From the NCBI GenBank assembly GCA_009692305.1, contig SHZK01000001.1:186001-250000 (forward strand): DNA of 64,000 bases. The letters are read 5' to 3'. The notes below the pieces were generated by a model. That model made no database searches. It had not been told where the DNA came from and saw only the letters and a list, made by a program, of their open reading frames with translations. The DNA is from Gammaproteobacteria bacterium (lineage in GTDB: Bacteria > Pseudomonadota > Gammaproteobacteria > Pseudomonadales > Pseudohongiellaceae). The translations under genes and the position numbers were made by a program. Below are positions 7,851-16,449 of the stretch, in pieces. The number at the start of each line of letters is the position of its first letter. Positions within the stretch are counted from its first letter, which is position 1.

Positions 7851-8714
7851 CTAAGCAATGCGCGGAATCAGGGCAGGGGTGTTGGCTACATAGTGCTGAT
7901 AGGCTGGATCTGAGCCCCAACGTTCCTTGCCGCTTGCTTCCAGCAGATTCACACCACTGATTCTGGTCAGCAACATTGCGACAAACACCGGTGAAATCAA
8001 TGTAAGCAATTGCCAGCCTGCCAGCACCGGTATGGCGATCACAGCAATACCGAACCAGAGCAGGATTTCACCGAAGTAGTTCGGGTGCCGCGAGCGCGAC
8101 CATAGGCCGCTTGTAATAAACTTGTCCTTGTTGGCCGGGTCGGCGCGAAATCGGGATTTCTGCAGATCGGCTACAACTTCCAGCGTAAAACCTGTGATCC
8201 ACAATAGCGTACCGATGACGAAGAAGCTGTCGATACCTCGATCCGCGGATGTGGTGATTGCCGCCAGTGCGGCTGCCATGGTGATGAACACCCATGCACC
8301 GCCGAGGGTCCAGGTAAACAGGAAGCGGAAAAAGCGTGTCTTGATCAGGTTAAAACGCCGATCCTGGCCGGCCTTCTTGACCCGCAAAAACAGAAAGCTG
8401 CCGAGGCGTGCGGCCCAAAGCGCAATCATGAGACTTAGCAGTATGCCGCGAGCTTGCATTTCCGGATGTGCGGCGTATGCGAATCCCAGGGTCGCCAGAT
8501 AAGACAGTGCACCAGTCAGATCGAAATAATGCTCGGTCTGAAACAGGAACGAGGGTACGAATACCACCCAGTGCAACAGGAACCCGATGCAGGCACAGAG
8601 CAAGAATAGAGGAAGTCCTGCGAACTGAATGCTGCCCTGGCTGCCCGCCCAGGCGATGCCGGCACTAAACAGCAATACGACCATGATGCCTACCAGTGGT
8701 TTAATCACGCTCAT
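7851..8714 (-). CDS. DUF1295 (steroid 5-alpha-reductase C-terminal-like) membrane protein
   Basis: This 287-residue protein is rich in membrane helices, with the DUF1295 signature near the C terminus: KSRFRADPANKDKFITSGLW then SRSRHPNYFGEILLWFGIA. The SRHPNYFGE block is the cofactor-binding region shared with steroid reductase and isoprenylcysteine methyltransferase relatives. ATG 8714 is chosen over a GTG at 8723 because AGGCGG lies about 9 bases upstream. The function of bacterial DUF1295 proteins is not settled; NAD(P)H-dependent reduction of a lipid or sterol-like substrate is inferred. It ends in TAG directly after the conserved C terminus, a normal use of that codon. Confidence 0.8.
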   Translation of the reverse strand: MSVIKPLVGIMVVLLFSAGIAWAGSQGSIQFAGLPLFLLCACIGFLLHWVVFVPSFLFQTEHYFDLTGALSYLATLGFAYAAHPEMQARGILLSLMIALWAARLGSFLFLRVKKAGQDRRFNLIKTRFFRFLFTWTLGGAWVFITMAAALAAITTSADRGIDSFFVIGTLLWITGFTLEVVADLQKSRFRADPANKDKFITSGLWSRSRHPNYFGEILLWFGIAVIAIPVLAGWQLLTLISPVFVAMLLTRISGVNLLEASGKERWGSDPAYQHYVANTPALIPRIA

Positions 8715-8874
8715 AACAATCACCCGCCTTTATTGATTTCATTCCAGAACCTGCCATCGGTAGTTGTGCATCGGTAGTTGTGGGCCTATACGCCAATTAC
8801 TGTTGAATTGGTTCAGTGCCTTGCTGGTGAATTATATTCACAACTCTTTACCTGACCAGTGCGCGGCATGCAAT

Positions 8875-9537
8875 CTAGTTCGATCGGCAATGGAACCGAA
8901 TGCTCTCTTCACCGCTGCGTGCGTTCTGGCTGACCGCGCCGCCGGTAGTGGCGCCGGCACTGGCCATGCGCCGGCGGCGGTCGTCCATGTAAGCCTGAAA
9001 CCTGGGCAGGGCCTGAGCGCTCAGCCCGGCTTCGATATTCGCGAGCACTACGCGGTAGTACAGCGCAATAAAATCTAGGGTGAATTGTGCCCGTCTGGCA
9101 TAGGCCGCGAGTGCTGCATCGATCCGCGCCTCCCCCTGCAAGTCGGAATTATCCCAGGTGCTACACATGGCCTGCACATTCGCCGGTTCGTTGTCGTTGA
9201 TAAAGCCATGGGCGTTGGCGAGCAGGGTAAGCATGTTCTGCAGCTGCAGAGTGTCCATGCCAAATTGGGTTGCGGTTGCTTCCGGGTTCGTCAGTATTTC
9301 TTGCAACAGGCGATTCAATACCGCGCGATCAATTTGTTCAGGGGCAAGTGTGGGTGACAGAACCCGCAAAGCGCGCGTCTGGGGAAGTTGCGCCGCGGAT
9401 TGCTCGGCGTCTGCGAGGGGCAGATCCAACTGCTGTGCGATGCCTGGGTTCCCGCAAAAACCCAGGCCCACAAGCAGCAATTTTGCGGCAAGTAATCTAA
9501 CCGCAGAAAAATTGGCTGTAAGCAATTGCCTGTGCAT
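8875..9537 (-). CDS. Secreted protein of unknown function
   Basis: This 220-residue product has an N-terminal hydrophobic signal (LLAAKLLLVGLGFCGNPGIA, cleavage probably near residue 34) and a helical, Ala/Leu/Gln-rich body with no recognised motif. Cys123 in the AMCSTW segment could pair with a C-terminal Cys. A GTGTGC microsatellite lies just upstream of the start codon. It does not form an obvious operon with the DUF1295 gene (about 160 bases apart). Codon structure and the signal peptide support a real gene, but I assign no function. Confidence 0.55.
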   Translation of the reverse strand: MHRQLLTANFSAVRLLAAKLLLVGLGFCGNPGIAQQLDLPLADAEQSAAQLPQTRALRVLSPTLAPEQIDRAVLNRLLQEILTNPEATATQFGMDTLQLQNMLTLLANAHGFINDNEPANVQAMCSTWDNSDLQGEARIDAALAAYARRAQFTLDFIALYYRVVLANIEAGLSAQALPRFQAYMDDRRRRMASAGATTGGAVSQNARSGEESIRFHCRSN

Positions 9538-9553
9538 GGGCGATTCCCGTTAT

Positions 9554-9574
9554 GCGTGTGCGTGTGCGTGTGCG
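9554..9574. repeat. GTGTGC microsatellite in a 5' leader
   Basis: GCGTGTGCGTGTGCGTGTGC is three and a half tandem copies of a 6-base unit, placed 17-37 bases upstream of the secreted-protein ATG (reverse strand). Changes in copy number would alter leader length around the ribosome-binding site. Confidence 0.5.
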
Positions 9575-9610
9575 GGTACTGGGCCGGTATTTACCGGAGA
9601 AAAGGGGGAG

Positions 9611-10024
9611 AAAAGGGGACGGAGGGATTATTCTTTAATTAATCCAAACCTCGGCCTGCCGCTTCCCATGTATCCTAAACTCCTTTCAAGCCTACGTTCA
9701 ATCTGCGCCCGAAAATAATCAGACCCTATCGGCATGGAATAATGCGTGGCCTCGCGAAAAGCATGCACATCTTCCGGTGACAGTGCCTCTCTGAAAAGCT
9801 CTCGATATTGATAGCGCCGCTGTTCGATGGAAACAGCCAGCGGCTGAGAAGAAACAGGCTTCACGATTATTGCCGCGTTGCACGACATGGTACGAGTACC
9901 CTCGGAGATACGTTCTACTGCGACGAGGCATGGCAAGATCCTTCTAACCATTTTTATTCACTTAGTCTGGTTGCCGCACTCGTGATCTGCAAAATTGATT
10001 AAAAAATAATCCCTCCGTCCCCTT
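9611..10024 (-). mobile_element. Decayed RAYT (REP-associated tyrosine transposase) unit with inverted ends
   Basis: The unit is bounded by AAGGGGACGGAGGGATTATT (left, from 9612) and its inverse AATAATCCCTCCGTCCCCTT (right, ending 10024), a perfect 20-base inverted pair. Between them lies the remnant of a RAYT gene of the IS200-like Y1 transposase group (see 9628-9931). RAYTs are domesticated single-copy transposases that process REP palindromes, and the end motif recurs at 2710-2752. The element is about 414 bases, far shorter than an intact RAYT locus, and must be non-autonomous. Confidence 0.7.
9628..9931 (-). pseudogene. RAYT transposase pseudogene (internal deletion plus frameshift)
   Basis: From an ATG at 9931 the first frame reads MPRRSRTYLRGYSYHVVQRG and NNREACFFSA, the RAYT N terminus carrying the HVVQRGNNR core (the family's HUH-type region). 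A second reading frame then gives the C-terminal part: YQYRELFREALSPEDVHAFR, ...SMPIGSDYFRAQIERRLERS, and GRPRFGLI. The middle of the protein, which includes the catalytic Tyr region, is deleted, and the two ends lie in different frames. The 3' boundary coincides with the inverted end of the element. It cannot encode an active transposase. Confidence 0.75.
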
Positions 10025-10299
10025 CACGGACCCAGAACGCCGCCAGCCCTGGCGATCCCGATCAGGCCGACCAGAATCCAGAAGGCGTTCAGCGTCGTGT
10101 AGGCGGTATCCTTGCGCAGTGCAGCACACCAGGTCAGCAGAACCGCATCAATCGTGTTGAATGTCCAGACGAACATGAACGGACTTTCCGGACCCATCCA
10201 GCTGACCAGGGTAAAGCTGAAAATGCGCATCACTACGCCGGTCATTTCCAGCGGTTTCATGTTGGTTGTTACAAAGTTGTTCAAGGCTATGAGATTCAA
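10024..10299 (-). CDS. Small membrane protein caught between RAYT remnants
   Basis: The protein has 91 residues if it starts at TTG 10299, which is favoured by AGGAG 7 bases upstream; an internal ATG at 10260 would give 78 residues. Two hydrophobic stretches are visible (about IFSFTLVSWMGPESPFMFVW and a C-terminal FWILVGLIGIA), with MGPESPF and WTFNTIDA between and around them. The TGA lies exactly at the right boundary of the RAYT element, so the true C terminus may have been replaced. It is flanked on both sides by copies of the RAYT 5' region. I do not recognise the family. Confidence 0.45.
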   Translation of the reverse strand: MNLIALNNFVTTNMKPLEMTGVVMRIFSFTLVSWMGPESPFMFVWTFNTIDAVLLTWCAALRKDTAYTTLNAFWILVGLIGIARAGGVLGP

Positions 10300-10457
10300 A
10301 AATTCACTCCTGTAATGACTTCTATTGTTTAATCGTAGCAAATCCCGATTTCATGAATCCCCCGGATCGAGGCGCAGCGACAAACCGGCCCCCGACCAGT
10401 CGCAGCAGCGCCTGAGCACGTCCAGGGTCAGCAGTGTCGAGGAATTTATGCCGCCGA

Positions 10458-10618
10458 ACGATTATTGCCGCGTTGCACGACATGGTACGTGTACCCTGGG
10501 AGATACATTCTGCTGCAACGAGGCATGGCAAATCCTTCTAACCATCTTTATTCACTTAGTCTGGTTGCCGCACTCGTGATCTGCAAAATTGATTAAAAAA
10601 TAATCCTTCCGTCCCCTT
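10458..10618 (-). repeat. Second copy of the RAYT 5' end plus REP end (direct repeat)
   Basis: These 161 bases repeat 9863-10024 with about 95 percent identity: the first 23 or so codons of RAYT (ATG at 10526, reading MPRCSRMYLPGYTYHVVQRG), the upstream leader, and the terminal TAATCCTTCCGTCCCC motif. The copy stops after the NN of the HVVQRGNN motif. The stretch 10345-10457 between the small gene and this copy has no recognisable gene. Two same-direction partial copies with a gene between them suggest duplication or recombination at RAYT ends. Confidence 0.7.
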
Positions 10619-10690
10619 TTCCTTCCGAGGTCGAGATGCCAGAAAAGGCGGCTGCGTACCTCGCGCGAGACCTGATCAGCCTGTCAGGGC

Positions 10691-12019
10691 TCAGGCGCTG
10701 GCGATCACGCCGTGTAAATCATACTCATCAGCTTCTTCAATGCGAACCATGACGATGTCACCGACCGCGACTGTCGGGTCGAGTTCAATGAAAACTGAAC
10801 CATCTATTTCCGGCGCATCGCCCTGGGAGCGTCCGCTCATGCCGGATTCGTCAATAGCATCGATAATCACCGGCAGCTCGAGCCCGATTTTTTGTTGCAG
10901 GCGCTGCGTACTGATTTTCTGCTGGGCTTCCATAAACCGTTCCCAGCGTTCCTGCTTCACAGCTTCCGGCACATGATCTGGCAGTGCATTGGCCTTGGCT
11001 CCATCAACCGGTGAATATTGAAAGCAACCAACTCTATCCAGCTGCGCAGTATTGAGAAATTCCAGCAACTCGACAAAGTCCGCTTCGGTCTCGCCAGGAA
11101 AGCCGACAATAAAGGTGCTGCGAATGGTTAATTCAGGGCAGATTTCACGCCATTGCTGAATCCGTTGCAGTGATTTCTCGGTCGCTGCCGGTCGTCGCAT
11201 GGCTTTCAGAATCGTCTGGCTTGCATGCTGAAACGGAATATCGAGATAGGGCAAAATTTTGCCTTCGGCCATTAAGGGTATTACATGGTCAACGTGGGGA
11301 TATGGATACACATAATGCAGGCGCACCCAGATGCCGAGATCAGCCAGTGCTTCACACAGGCCCTGCATGCTGCCTTTGACCGGGCGGCCTTGCCAGAATC
11401 CGGTGCGGTATTTCATGTCAACGCCGTAGGCACTCGTATCCTGCGAGATTACCAACAGTTCCTTGACACCAGCTTTGGCCAAACGTTCGGCTTCATCCAT
11501 TACCTCCCCCACGGGTCGGCTCACCAGATCGCCACGCATGGAGGGAATAATGCAGAAGCTGCAACGGTGGTTGCAGCCTTCAGAAATTTTCAGATACGCG
11601 TAGTGGCGCGGTGTGAGTTTGATACCTTGGGGTGGCACCAGATCGATATAGGGATCATGAATACGGGTTTGCGGCAGGTGTTCATGCACTTGCGAAACTA
11701 CCTGTTCATACGCCTGGGGTCCGGTAACTCCCAACACCTTTGGGTGCGTTTTCTTGATCAGGTCGGCCTGGGCGCCGAGACAACCGGTGACAATGACCCT
11801 GCCATTTTCACTAAGTGCTTCACCGATGGCATCCAGGGATTCCTGCTTCGCGCTATCAATAAAACCACAGGTGTTAACGACGACAATGTCTGCGTCGTTA
11901 TAGGACGGCACGATGTCATAACCATCCATACGTAATTGCGTGAGTATGCGTTCGGAATCTACCAGTGCCTTGGGGCAGCCGAGTGAGACGAAACCGACCT
12001 TGTTACCGTTTGCTGCCAT
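10691..12019 (-). CDS. rimO: Ribosomal protein S12 methylthiotransferase
   Basis: This 442-residue protein has the full MTTase layout. The N-terminal UPF0004 domain carries Cys15 ([12 protein letters not shown]), Cys51 (NTCGFID) and Cys80 (VTGCLGAQ), ligands of the auxiliary 4Fe-4S cluster. The radical-SAM motif CNHRCSFC is at Cys149/153/156, and a C-terminal TRAM domain carries acidic, RNA/S12-binding residues. The [11 protein letters not shown] segment and the PSMRG after the SAM motif distinguish RimO from MiaB. It adds a methylthio group to the conserved Asp of ribosomal protein S12. A TATAAT hexamer 37 bases upstream fits as its promoter. Confidence 0.95.
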   Translation of the reverse strand: MAANGNKVGFVSLGCPKALVDSERILTQLRMDGYDIVPSYNDADIVVVNTCGFIDSAKQESLDAIGEALSENGRVIVTGCLGAQADLIKKTHPKVLGVTGPQAYEQVVSQVHEHLPQTRIHDPYIDLVPPQGIKLTPRHYAYLKISEGCNHRCSFCIIPSMRGDLVSRPVGEVMDEAERLAKAGVKELLVISQDTSAYGVDMKYRTGFWQGRPVKGSMQGLCEALADLGIWVRLHYVYPYPHVDHVIPLMAEGKILPYLDIPFQHASQTILKAMRRPAATEKSLQRIQQWREICPELTIRSTFIVGFPGETEADFVELLEFLNTAQLDRVGCFQYSPVDGAKANALPDHVPEAVKQERWERFMEAQQKISTQRLQQKIGLELPVIIDAIDESGMSGRSQGDAPEIDGSVFIELDPTVAVGDIVMVRIEEADEYDLHGVIASA

Positions 12020-12055
12020 GCTGAAACCTGAAGTGTGCCAATGCTGGGGTGGGCG

Positions 12056-12061
12056 ATTATA
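12056..12061 (-). promoter_or_regulatory. Probable -10 box for rimO
   Basis: On the reverse strand the sequence reads CCGCTATAATCGCCC, a perfect TATAAT whose implied start site leaves a leader of about 30 bases before the rimO ATG. The -35 region at 17-bp spacing (TCCCTA) is poor, so the call rests on the -10 and its placement. Confidence 0.5.
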
Positions 12062-12130
12062 GCGGGATCAATGGCAAATAGGGATTACAGATCGCAGATT
12101 TGCGCATCCGCACGGTGCAGGCTGAACATT

Positions 12131-13687
12131 TCAACCCCGCTCCCGCTCCACCAGTACCCGGCGTAAAATCTTGCCGGAGGCAGATTTGGGAATTTCAGCG
12201 ATAAATTCCAGTTTTCGGATCTTCTTGTGGGGTGTCACCTGCTCCGCCACAAAGCGCAGGATTTCCTCGGCTGTAATTGGGTCTTTCAATACCACGAAAG
12301 CCTTCGGTACTTCGCCGGCTTCTTCATCCGCGCTGGGAATCACGGCAGCATCGGCGATGGCGGGGTGGCTCAGTAACAGCGCTTCCAGTTCTGCAGGTGC
12401 CACCTGGTAGCCCTTGTATTTGATCAGCTCTTTGACCCGGTCCACTATATAGAAGAAACCATCACTGTCACCGTAACCGATGTCACCGGTGCGGAACCAG
12501 CCAGCAGCGTCGATGCAGTTGGCAGTTGCTTCCGGGTTGTTCAGATAACCGCGCATGACATGGGGGCCGGCAATGAGTATTTCGCCACGTTCGTTAACGC
12601 CCAGTTCGGCTCCGGTCTCGGTGTCGATTACCTTGCACTGGGTGTTAGGTAGCACCGGTCCAACCGCGCCTGGCTTGTTGCGCGCTTCTGCAACAGGTAA
12701 TACATGGGAGGCACCAGCAACTTCGGTGAGACCATAACCCTGATAGATCTTGCAGTTGAGGCGCTTGCCGCAAGCCTGTTCGAGATCTTCACCGAGAGGT
12801 GCTGCGCCGCAGCCAATGATGCGCACGCTGCTGAGATCGTAGTTGGCTACCAGTGGATGTTTAGTCAATGCCAGTACCAGTGGCGGCACCAGGTTCAACG
12901 CCGTAACCCGGTACTTCTGCACGATACCCAGAAACTGCTCGAGGTCGAAGCGTGGCATCGTCACCAGCCTGGCTCCGCGATAGATCGCCAGATTCAAAAT
13001 CAGTACCATGCCGTAGATGTGAAAGAATGGCAGAATTCCGATCAAGGTGTCGTTTTCATCGATATAATTGATCTCGCTGGACAGCACCATGTTCGCAATC
13101 AGATTCTCGTGGGTGAGCATGACCCCTTTCGATAGGCCCGTGGTGCCACTGGAATAGGGCAGGGCCACGAGATCCGCCCGCGGGTCGATCGCAAGCGCGG
13201 GACGCGCGCCATTATTATTGAGCAGTTCAGAGTATGATGTGGCACCTGGCGCCGTACCCAATACAAACACTTCCTCGATGTTACAGGCCCTGGCAGCGGG
13301 CAGCGCGCGCTCGAGCAATGCGGGAATGGTAAGCAGGAACTTTGCGCCGGAATCCTTGAACTGGTGGATCAGGTCATTGGTGGAGTAGAGCGAATTAACG
13401 GTGGTGTTAATCCCGCCGGCGGCGGCGACTCCGAGGAATACCACGGCATATTCCGGCACATTCGGGCAAAAGATGGCGAACACATCGCCCTTTTTGAAAC
13501 CACGCAGATGCAGACCTGTTGCGAATCGTTCTATCTGCTCAGCAAGTTCGGTAAAACTCAGAGTGTCGCCGGTGGTGCCATCTATCAGGGCCGTGCGGTC
13601 ACCTAGTTCCTTGGCGCGATGCAATACAACAGTTGTTAGGTCTAATCGTGGCAGCACCACATCCGGTTTTTGACTCTTGAATATCAC
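12131..13687 (-). CDS. 4-coumarate-CoA ligase-like acyl-CoA synthetase
   Basis: This ANL-superfamily adenylating enzyme forms an acyl-AMP and then an acyl-CoA. The P-loop A3 motif is LPYSSGTTGLSKGVMLTH; others are YGLTEVAGAS (A5), GWFRTGDIGY (A7), VDRVKELIKYKGYQVAPAEL (A8) and PKSASGKILRR with the catalytic Lys (A10). GTG 13687 is chosen because CGAGG sits about 6 bases upstream and the protein then opens VIFKSQKPDVVLP as plant and bacterial 4CL homologues do; an ATG at 13753 would add 22 atypical residues. From the GTG it is 518 residues. An aryl- or medium-chain acid substrate is inferred. It stands alone, head to tail with rimO. Confidence 0.85.
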   Translation of the reverse strand: MIFKSQKPDVVLPRLDLTTVVLHRAKELGDRTALIDGTTGDTLSFTELAEQIERFATGLHLRGFKKGDVFAIFCPNVPEYAVVFLGVAAAGGINTTVNSLYSTNDLIHQFKDSGAKFLLTIPALLERALPAARACNIEEVFVLGTAPGATSYSELLNNNGARPALAIDPRADLVALPYSSGTTGLSKGVMLTHENLIANMVLSSEINYIDENDTLIGILPFFHIYGMVLILNLAIYRGARLVTMPRFDLEQFLGIVQKYRVTALNLVPPLVLALTKHPLVANYDLSSVRIIGCGAAPLGEDLEQACGKRLNCKIYQGYGLTEVAGASHVLPVAEARNKPGAVGPVLPNTQCKVIDTETGAELGVNERGEILIAGPHVMRGYLNNPEATANCIDAAGWFRTGDIGYGDSDGFFYIVDRVKELIKYKGYQVAPAELEALLLSHPAIADAAVIPSADEEAGEVPKAFVVLKDPITAEEILRFVAEQVTPHKKIRKLEFIAEIPKSASGKILRRVLVERERG

Positions 13688-13809
13688 TGCAAGCCTCGCG
13701 TAATTCTCTTTAAGATTGCTGGTGTCGGTTATTGTATGACAGACGTATGACATAAAAAGCCCAAAAGCTCAATGTGGGATGCGCTCTGGGTCAGGTAGTT
13801 CCGGATGAA

Positions 13810-14310
13810 CTAAATCCTGGCAAATTCCGTGTGATAACGCACGCAGGCATGGTCCGGCACGATAAGGTTTGCTGACAATGCGAGGCACATGAAATTTTCC
13901 GGAGGTACTGCATACTCGCAGCTAATGCCGTGCAGTACGCTTGGTACGAAACCAAACCGTGGATAATACTCAGCGTGCCCCAGCACAAATACGGCGACTA
14001 CTCCTGCCCGTCGGCATTGTTCCAGACCTGCGCTAATCAGCGCGGCACCCGCACCCTGATTTTGTAGAGCATGCGTGACTGCTACCGGAGCGAGACCCAT
14101 CAGCAATTGGCTTGAGTCTGCCAGTGTCACTGGTGTAAACAGGATGTGACCGACGATTGCCGCCCCATGCTCTGCGACCAGTGAAATTATCGGAGTGGCT
14201 GCTGTGCGCAAGCGCGATACCAGCTCAGCTTCGGCCTAGGTTGGAAAAGCGGCAGCGTGGAGGGCGTAGACTGCCATCCAGTCTGCACTTGTTTCAGGGC
14301 GAATTTGCAT
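13810..14310 (-). CDS. YhbS-like GNAT N-acetyltransferase interrupted by an in-frame UAG
   Basis: From ATG 14310 the frame reads MQIRPETSADWMAVYALHAA AFPT, then TAG at 14236-14238. It continues without shift as AEAELVSRLRTAATPIISLV and the rest of a YhbS-type acetyltransferase: AIVGHILFTPVTL, LAPVAVTHALQNQGAGAALI (acetyl-CoA loop, Q-x-x-G-x-G/A), and VFVLGHAEYYPRFGF. Counting the UAG as a residue gives 166 residues, the normal family length. Nothing else is missing. The start overlaps the upstream GNAT gene by 17 bases, so the pair is co-transcribed. It ends at 13810 with another TAG where the family normally ends. It could be a pseudogene, or UAG codon 25 could be read through; an internal start cannot restore the first strand and helix. 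Confidence 0.7.
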
Positions 14311-14731
14311 GCAAATCAGTGATGGCAAAATGATGACTGCTGATAATGAAATCTTCCCGCAGATAAAAGCGATGGGCGCCGAAGCGCTGTACTCCGGAAT
14401 CAAGATGCAATTGCTTACAGCCCAGACTGCGGGCATATTGTTTCAGCCAATCCAGCAATAGCTTGCCTGCCCCGGTGGAGCGCTGCGTGGCGTCAGTCAC
14501 AAGATCATCGACATAGATATGCTTCTGCCAGGCGAGTTTGATGCCGACGATAAATCCAGCCACGCTCAACACCTGGTCTGCGTCTATAACATACGCAATC
14601 TGGTATCCAAGTTTTTGTTGTTGCTGGATCTGTTCGATCAGGCTTTGTTGCGTGTACTGGGGGCGCAATTGTAACAAGACTGGACTGATTAAATTCAGTT
14701 CGGCAGGAGTGGTAACAAGTTTTACTTCCAT
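14294..14731 (-). CDS. GNAT-family N-acetyltransferase
   Basis: The protein has 145 residues with the GNAT core: IYVDDLVTDATQRSTGAGKL LLDWL, where RSTGAGK is the pyrophosphate-binding R/Q-x-x-G-x-G/A loop, followed by LGCKQLHLDSGVQRFGAHRF and YLREDF. The LDSG...AHRFY pattern matches small acetyltransferases that take amino-group acceptors. Acceptor identity is unknown. It is the first gene of a two-GNAT operon: its TGA overlaps the start of the UAG-interrupted GNAT. Confidence 0.8.
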   Translation of the reverse strand: MEVKLVTTPAELNLISPVLLQLRPQYTQQSLIEQIQQQQKLGYQIAYVIDADQVLSVAGFIVGIKLAWQKHIYVDDLVTDATQRSTGAGKLLLDWLKQYARSLGCKQLHLDSGVQRFGAHRFYLREDFIISSHHFAITDLHANSP

Positions 14732-14789
14732 TGGTGAGTCCTCACCGTACAGTTTGGATGATTTACGTTGATTGTCTGGGTCGCGTTGC

Positions 14790-15425
14790 TTACGCCTGAT
14801 TCAATATTCCGCTCTGGGCGATACCATCAAAGATAAATTGTACCGCCAGTGCCGATAACAGCACGCCAAATATACGCGTAACCACATGCATTCCGGTGAC
14901 GCCGAATAACTGCTGGATTTTGGCGGCAATCAACAACATTGCCAGTGTGCCGATCAGGATCACGCCGAGAGACGCGATTACTATCGCCTGCAACACGAGG
15001 TCGCCCTCGGCATTCGCCATCAATAGAATGACGGCGCCCATAGCGCCAGGTCCCGCGATCAGCGGCGTTGCCAGTGGAAACACGGAAATGTCCTGCTTGT
15101 TGCGCGCTTCAAGCTCTTCTTCTGCAGTAGTCGAAGTGCCGCCGGAGGAGCGTGCGAACACCATGTCGATGCCAATCAGCAACAGCAGAATGCCGCCACC
15201 CGTGCGTAGCGCAGGGAGAGAAATGCCGAGCACGGCGAGTAATGATTCACCCAGCAGGGCGAACACTATCAATATGCCACCGGCGATCAGGGTTCCCCGC
15301 ACGGCCAGCTGGCGCCGGCGTTTCGGTGTTTCGGTAGCGGTGAGTCCGGCATACACGGCAGCGACATCCAGTGGGCCGATGGTGGCGAAAAAAGTGGCCA
15401 GTGCTACGGTTGCGGTTTCGATCAT
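14790..15425 (-). CDS. MarC-family integral membrane protein
   Basis: This 211-residue protein has about six membrane helices and the MarC signature blocks: FFATIGPLDVAAVYAGLTA near the N terminus (usually 'l..lfav.nPig..P.f..lt'), LRTGGGILLLLIGIDMVFA, and VFPLATPLIAGPGAMGAVIL. MarC was once tied to multiple antibiotic resistance but the link was not upheld; the transported species is unknown. It stands alone between the GNAT pair and the racemase-family gene. Confidence 0.85.
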   Translation of the reverse strand: MIETATVALATFFATIGPLDVAAVYAGLTATETPKRRRQLAVRGTLIAGGILIVFALLGESLLAVLGISLPALRTGGGILLLLIGIDMVFARSSGGTSTTAEEELEARNKQDISVFPLATPLIAGPGAMGAVILLMANAEGDLVLQAIVIASLGVILIGTLAMLLIAAKIQQLFGVTGMHVVTRIFGVLLSALAVQFIFDGIAQSGILNQA

Positions 15426-15468
15426 GAGAGATGCTCGTCTGTTGGTTCCGGGTTTATTGTTGCAGCAA

Positions 15469-16194
15469 TTACCGGTTCAAAGCTGTAGCAGCCAGCCCGG
15501 AATCGGCAAGGGCCAAATCAATGGCTGCCTGCACGTGGATCGCGGTCGTATCATACAGCGGGCTCGCAGTATCGCGCTGTTGTACCAGCATGGAAATTTC
15601 AGTGCAGCCGAGAATAATGGCGTCAGCGCCTGCCGCAGTCAGCTCCGCAATAATTGCCAGGAAGTCAAGCCGCGATTGCTCGCGAATAACGCCAAGACAT
15701 AATTCCTGATAGATCACGCGATGGATGAGTTCCCGCTGTACCGCATTTGGAATCAGCACCTCGATGTGAAAATTATCGGTAATACGCTGCTTGAAAAATG
15801 CCTCTTCCATGGTAAATCGCGTGCCGAGTAAGCCGACGCGCCGCACCGCATTTTTCTGCAGCGCCGCTCCAGTCACATCCGCTATATGCACCAGCGGAAT
15901 GGTCACGGCGGCGGCTACTTGTGGAGCCACCTTATGCATGGTATTGGTACAGATCAGCAAAAAATCAGCGCCACCCCGCTCGACTGCACAAGCAGCGGCA
16001 CTTAGTTGTTGCGCCAATTCGTCCCAGGCACCCTGATGCTGTAATTTTTCGATAGCATCGAAGTCCACGCTGAACAGGCAAATCTCGGCCGAGTGCAAGT
16101 CGCCCAGTCGCTGCTTGATGCCTTCATTTAGCAACCGATAATAATTGAGAGTGGATTCCCAGCTCATGCCACCCAATAAACCTATGGTTTTCAT
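15469..16194 (-). CDS. Aspartate/glutamate racemase-family protein
   Basis: From ATG 16194 the protein (241 residues) opens MKTIGLLGGMSWESTLNYY as amino-acid racemases of this family do; an ATG at 16254 would add 20 atypical residues. The two catalytic Cys motifs are present: LLICTNTMHKV (CTNT) and IILGCTEISML (GCTE). These support cofactor-independent racemisation of Asp or Glu, or a related hydantoin/maleate-type reaction. Substrate choice cannot be made from sequence alone. Confidence 0.85.
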   Translation of the reverse strand: MKTIGLLGGMSWESTLNYYRLLNEGIKQRLGDLHSAEICLFSVDFDAIEKLQHQGAWDELAQQLSAAACAVERGGADFLLICTNTMHKVAPQVAAAVTIPLVHIADVTGAALQKNAVRRVGLLGTRFTMEEAFFKQRITDNFHIEVLIPNAVQRELIHRVIYQELCLGVIREQSRLDFLAIIAELTAAGADAIILGCTEISMLVQQRDTASPLYDTTAIHVQAAIDLALADSGLAATALNR

Positions 16195-16449
16195 AGTAAG
16201 TACCGCTTCGTTTGCAGGCTTGTTGGCGCGTGCGGTGCTGGAATAGCCTGACATTATAGTCGGAATTACCCTGCTTAACTATTGTCAGTACTAGATCAAT
16301 GCAGTTGTATTCCAATTTCCGCCGTTGCTCGACCTGCGCTTGCACACCCGTTACTATCCGGCAGCAAGGGAGGCACTTCACCTCACGGGATGAGTTCTTT
16401 CCAGCACAGTATTTTATTTTCGTAATAGCCCAACAAGCTTGAGACAATC

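Noticed and set aside
10345-10457. Possible gene between the small membrane ORF and the second RAYT copy
   Set aside because: The readable frame is a short extension of RAYT leader sequence with no recognisable family.
9611-10618. Active transposon or composite transposon
   Set aside because: The RAYT gene is internally deleted and frameshifted, and the second copy is only its 5' end; no target-site duplication was identified.
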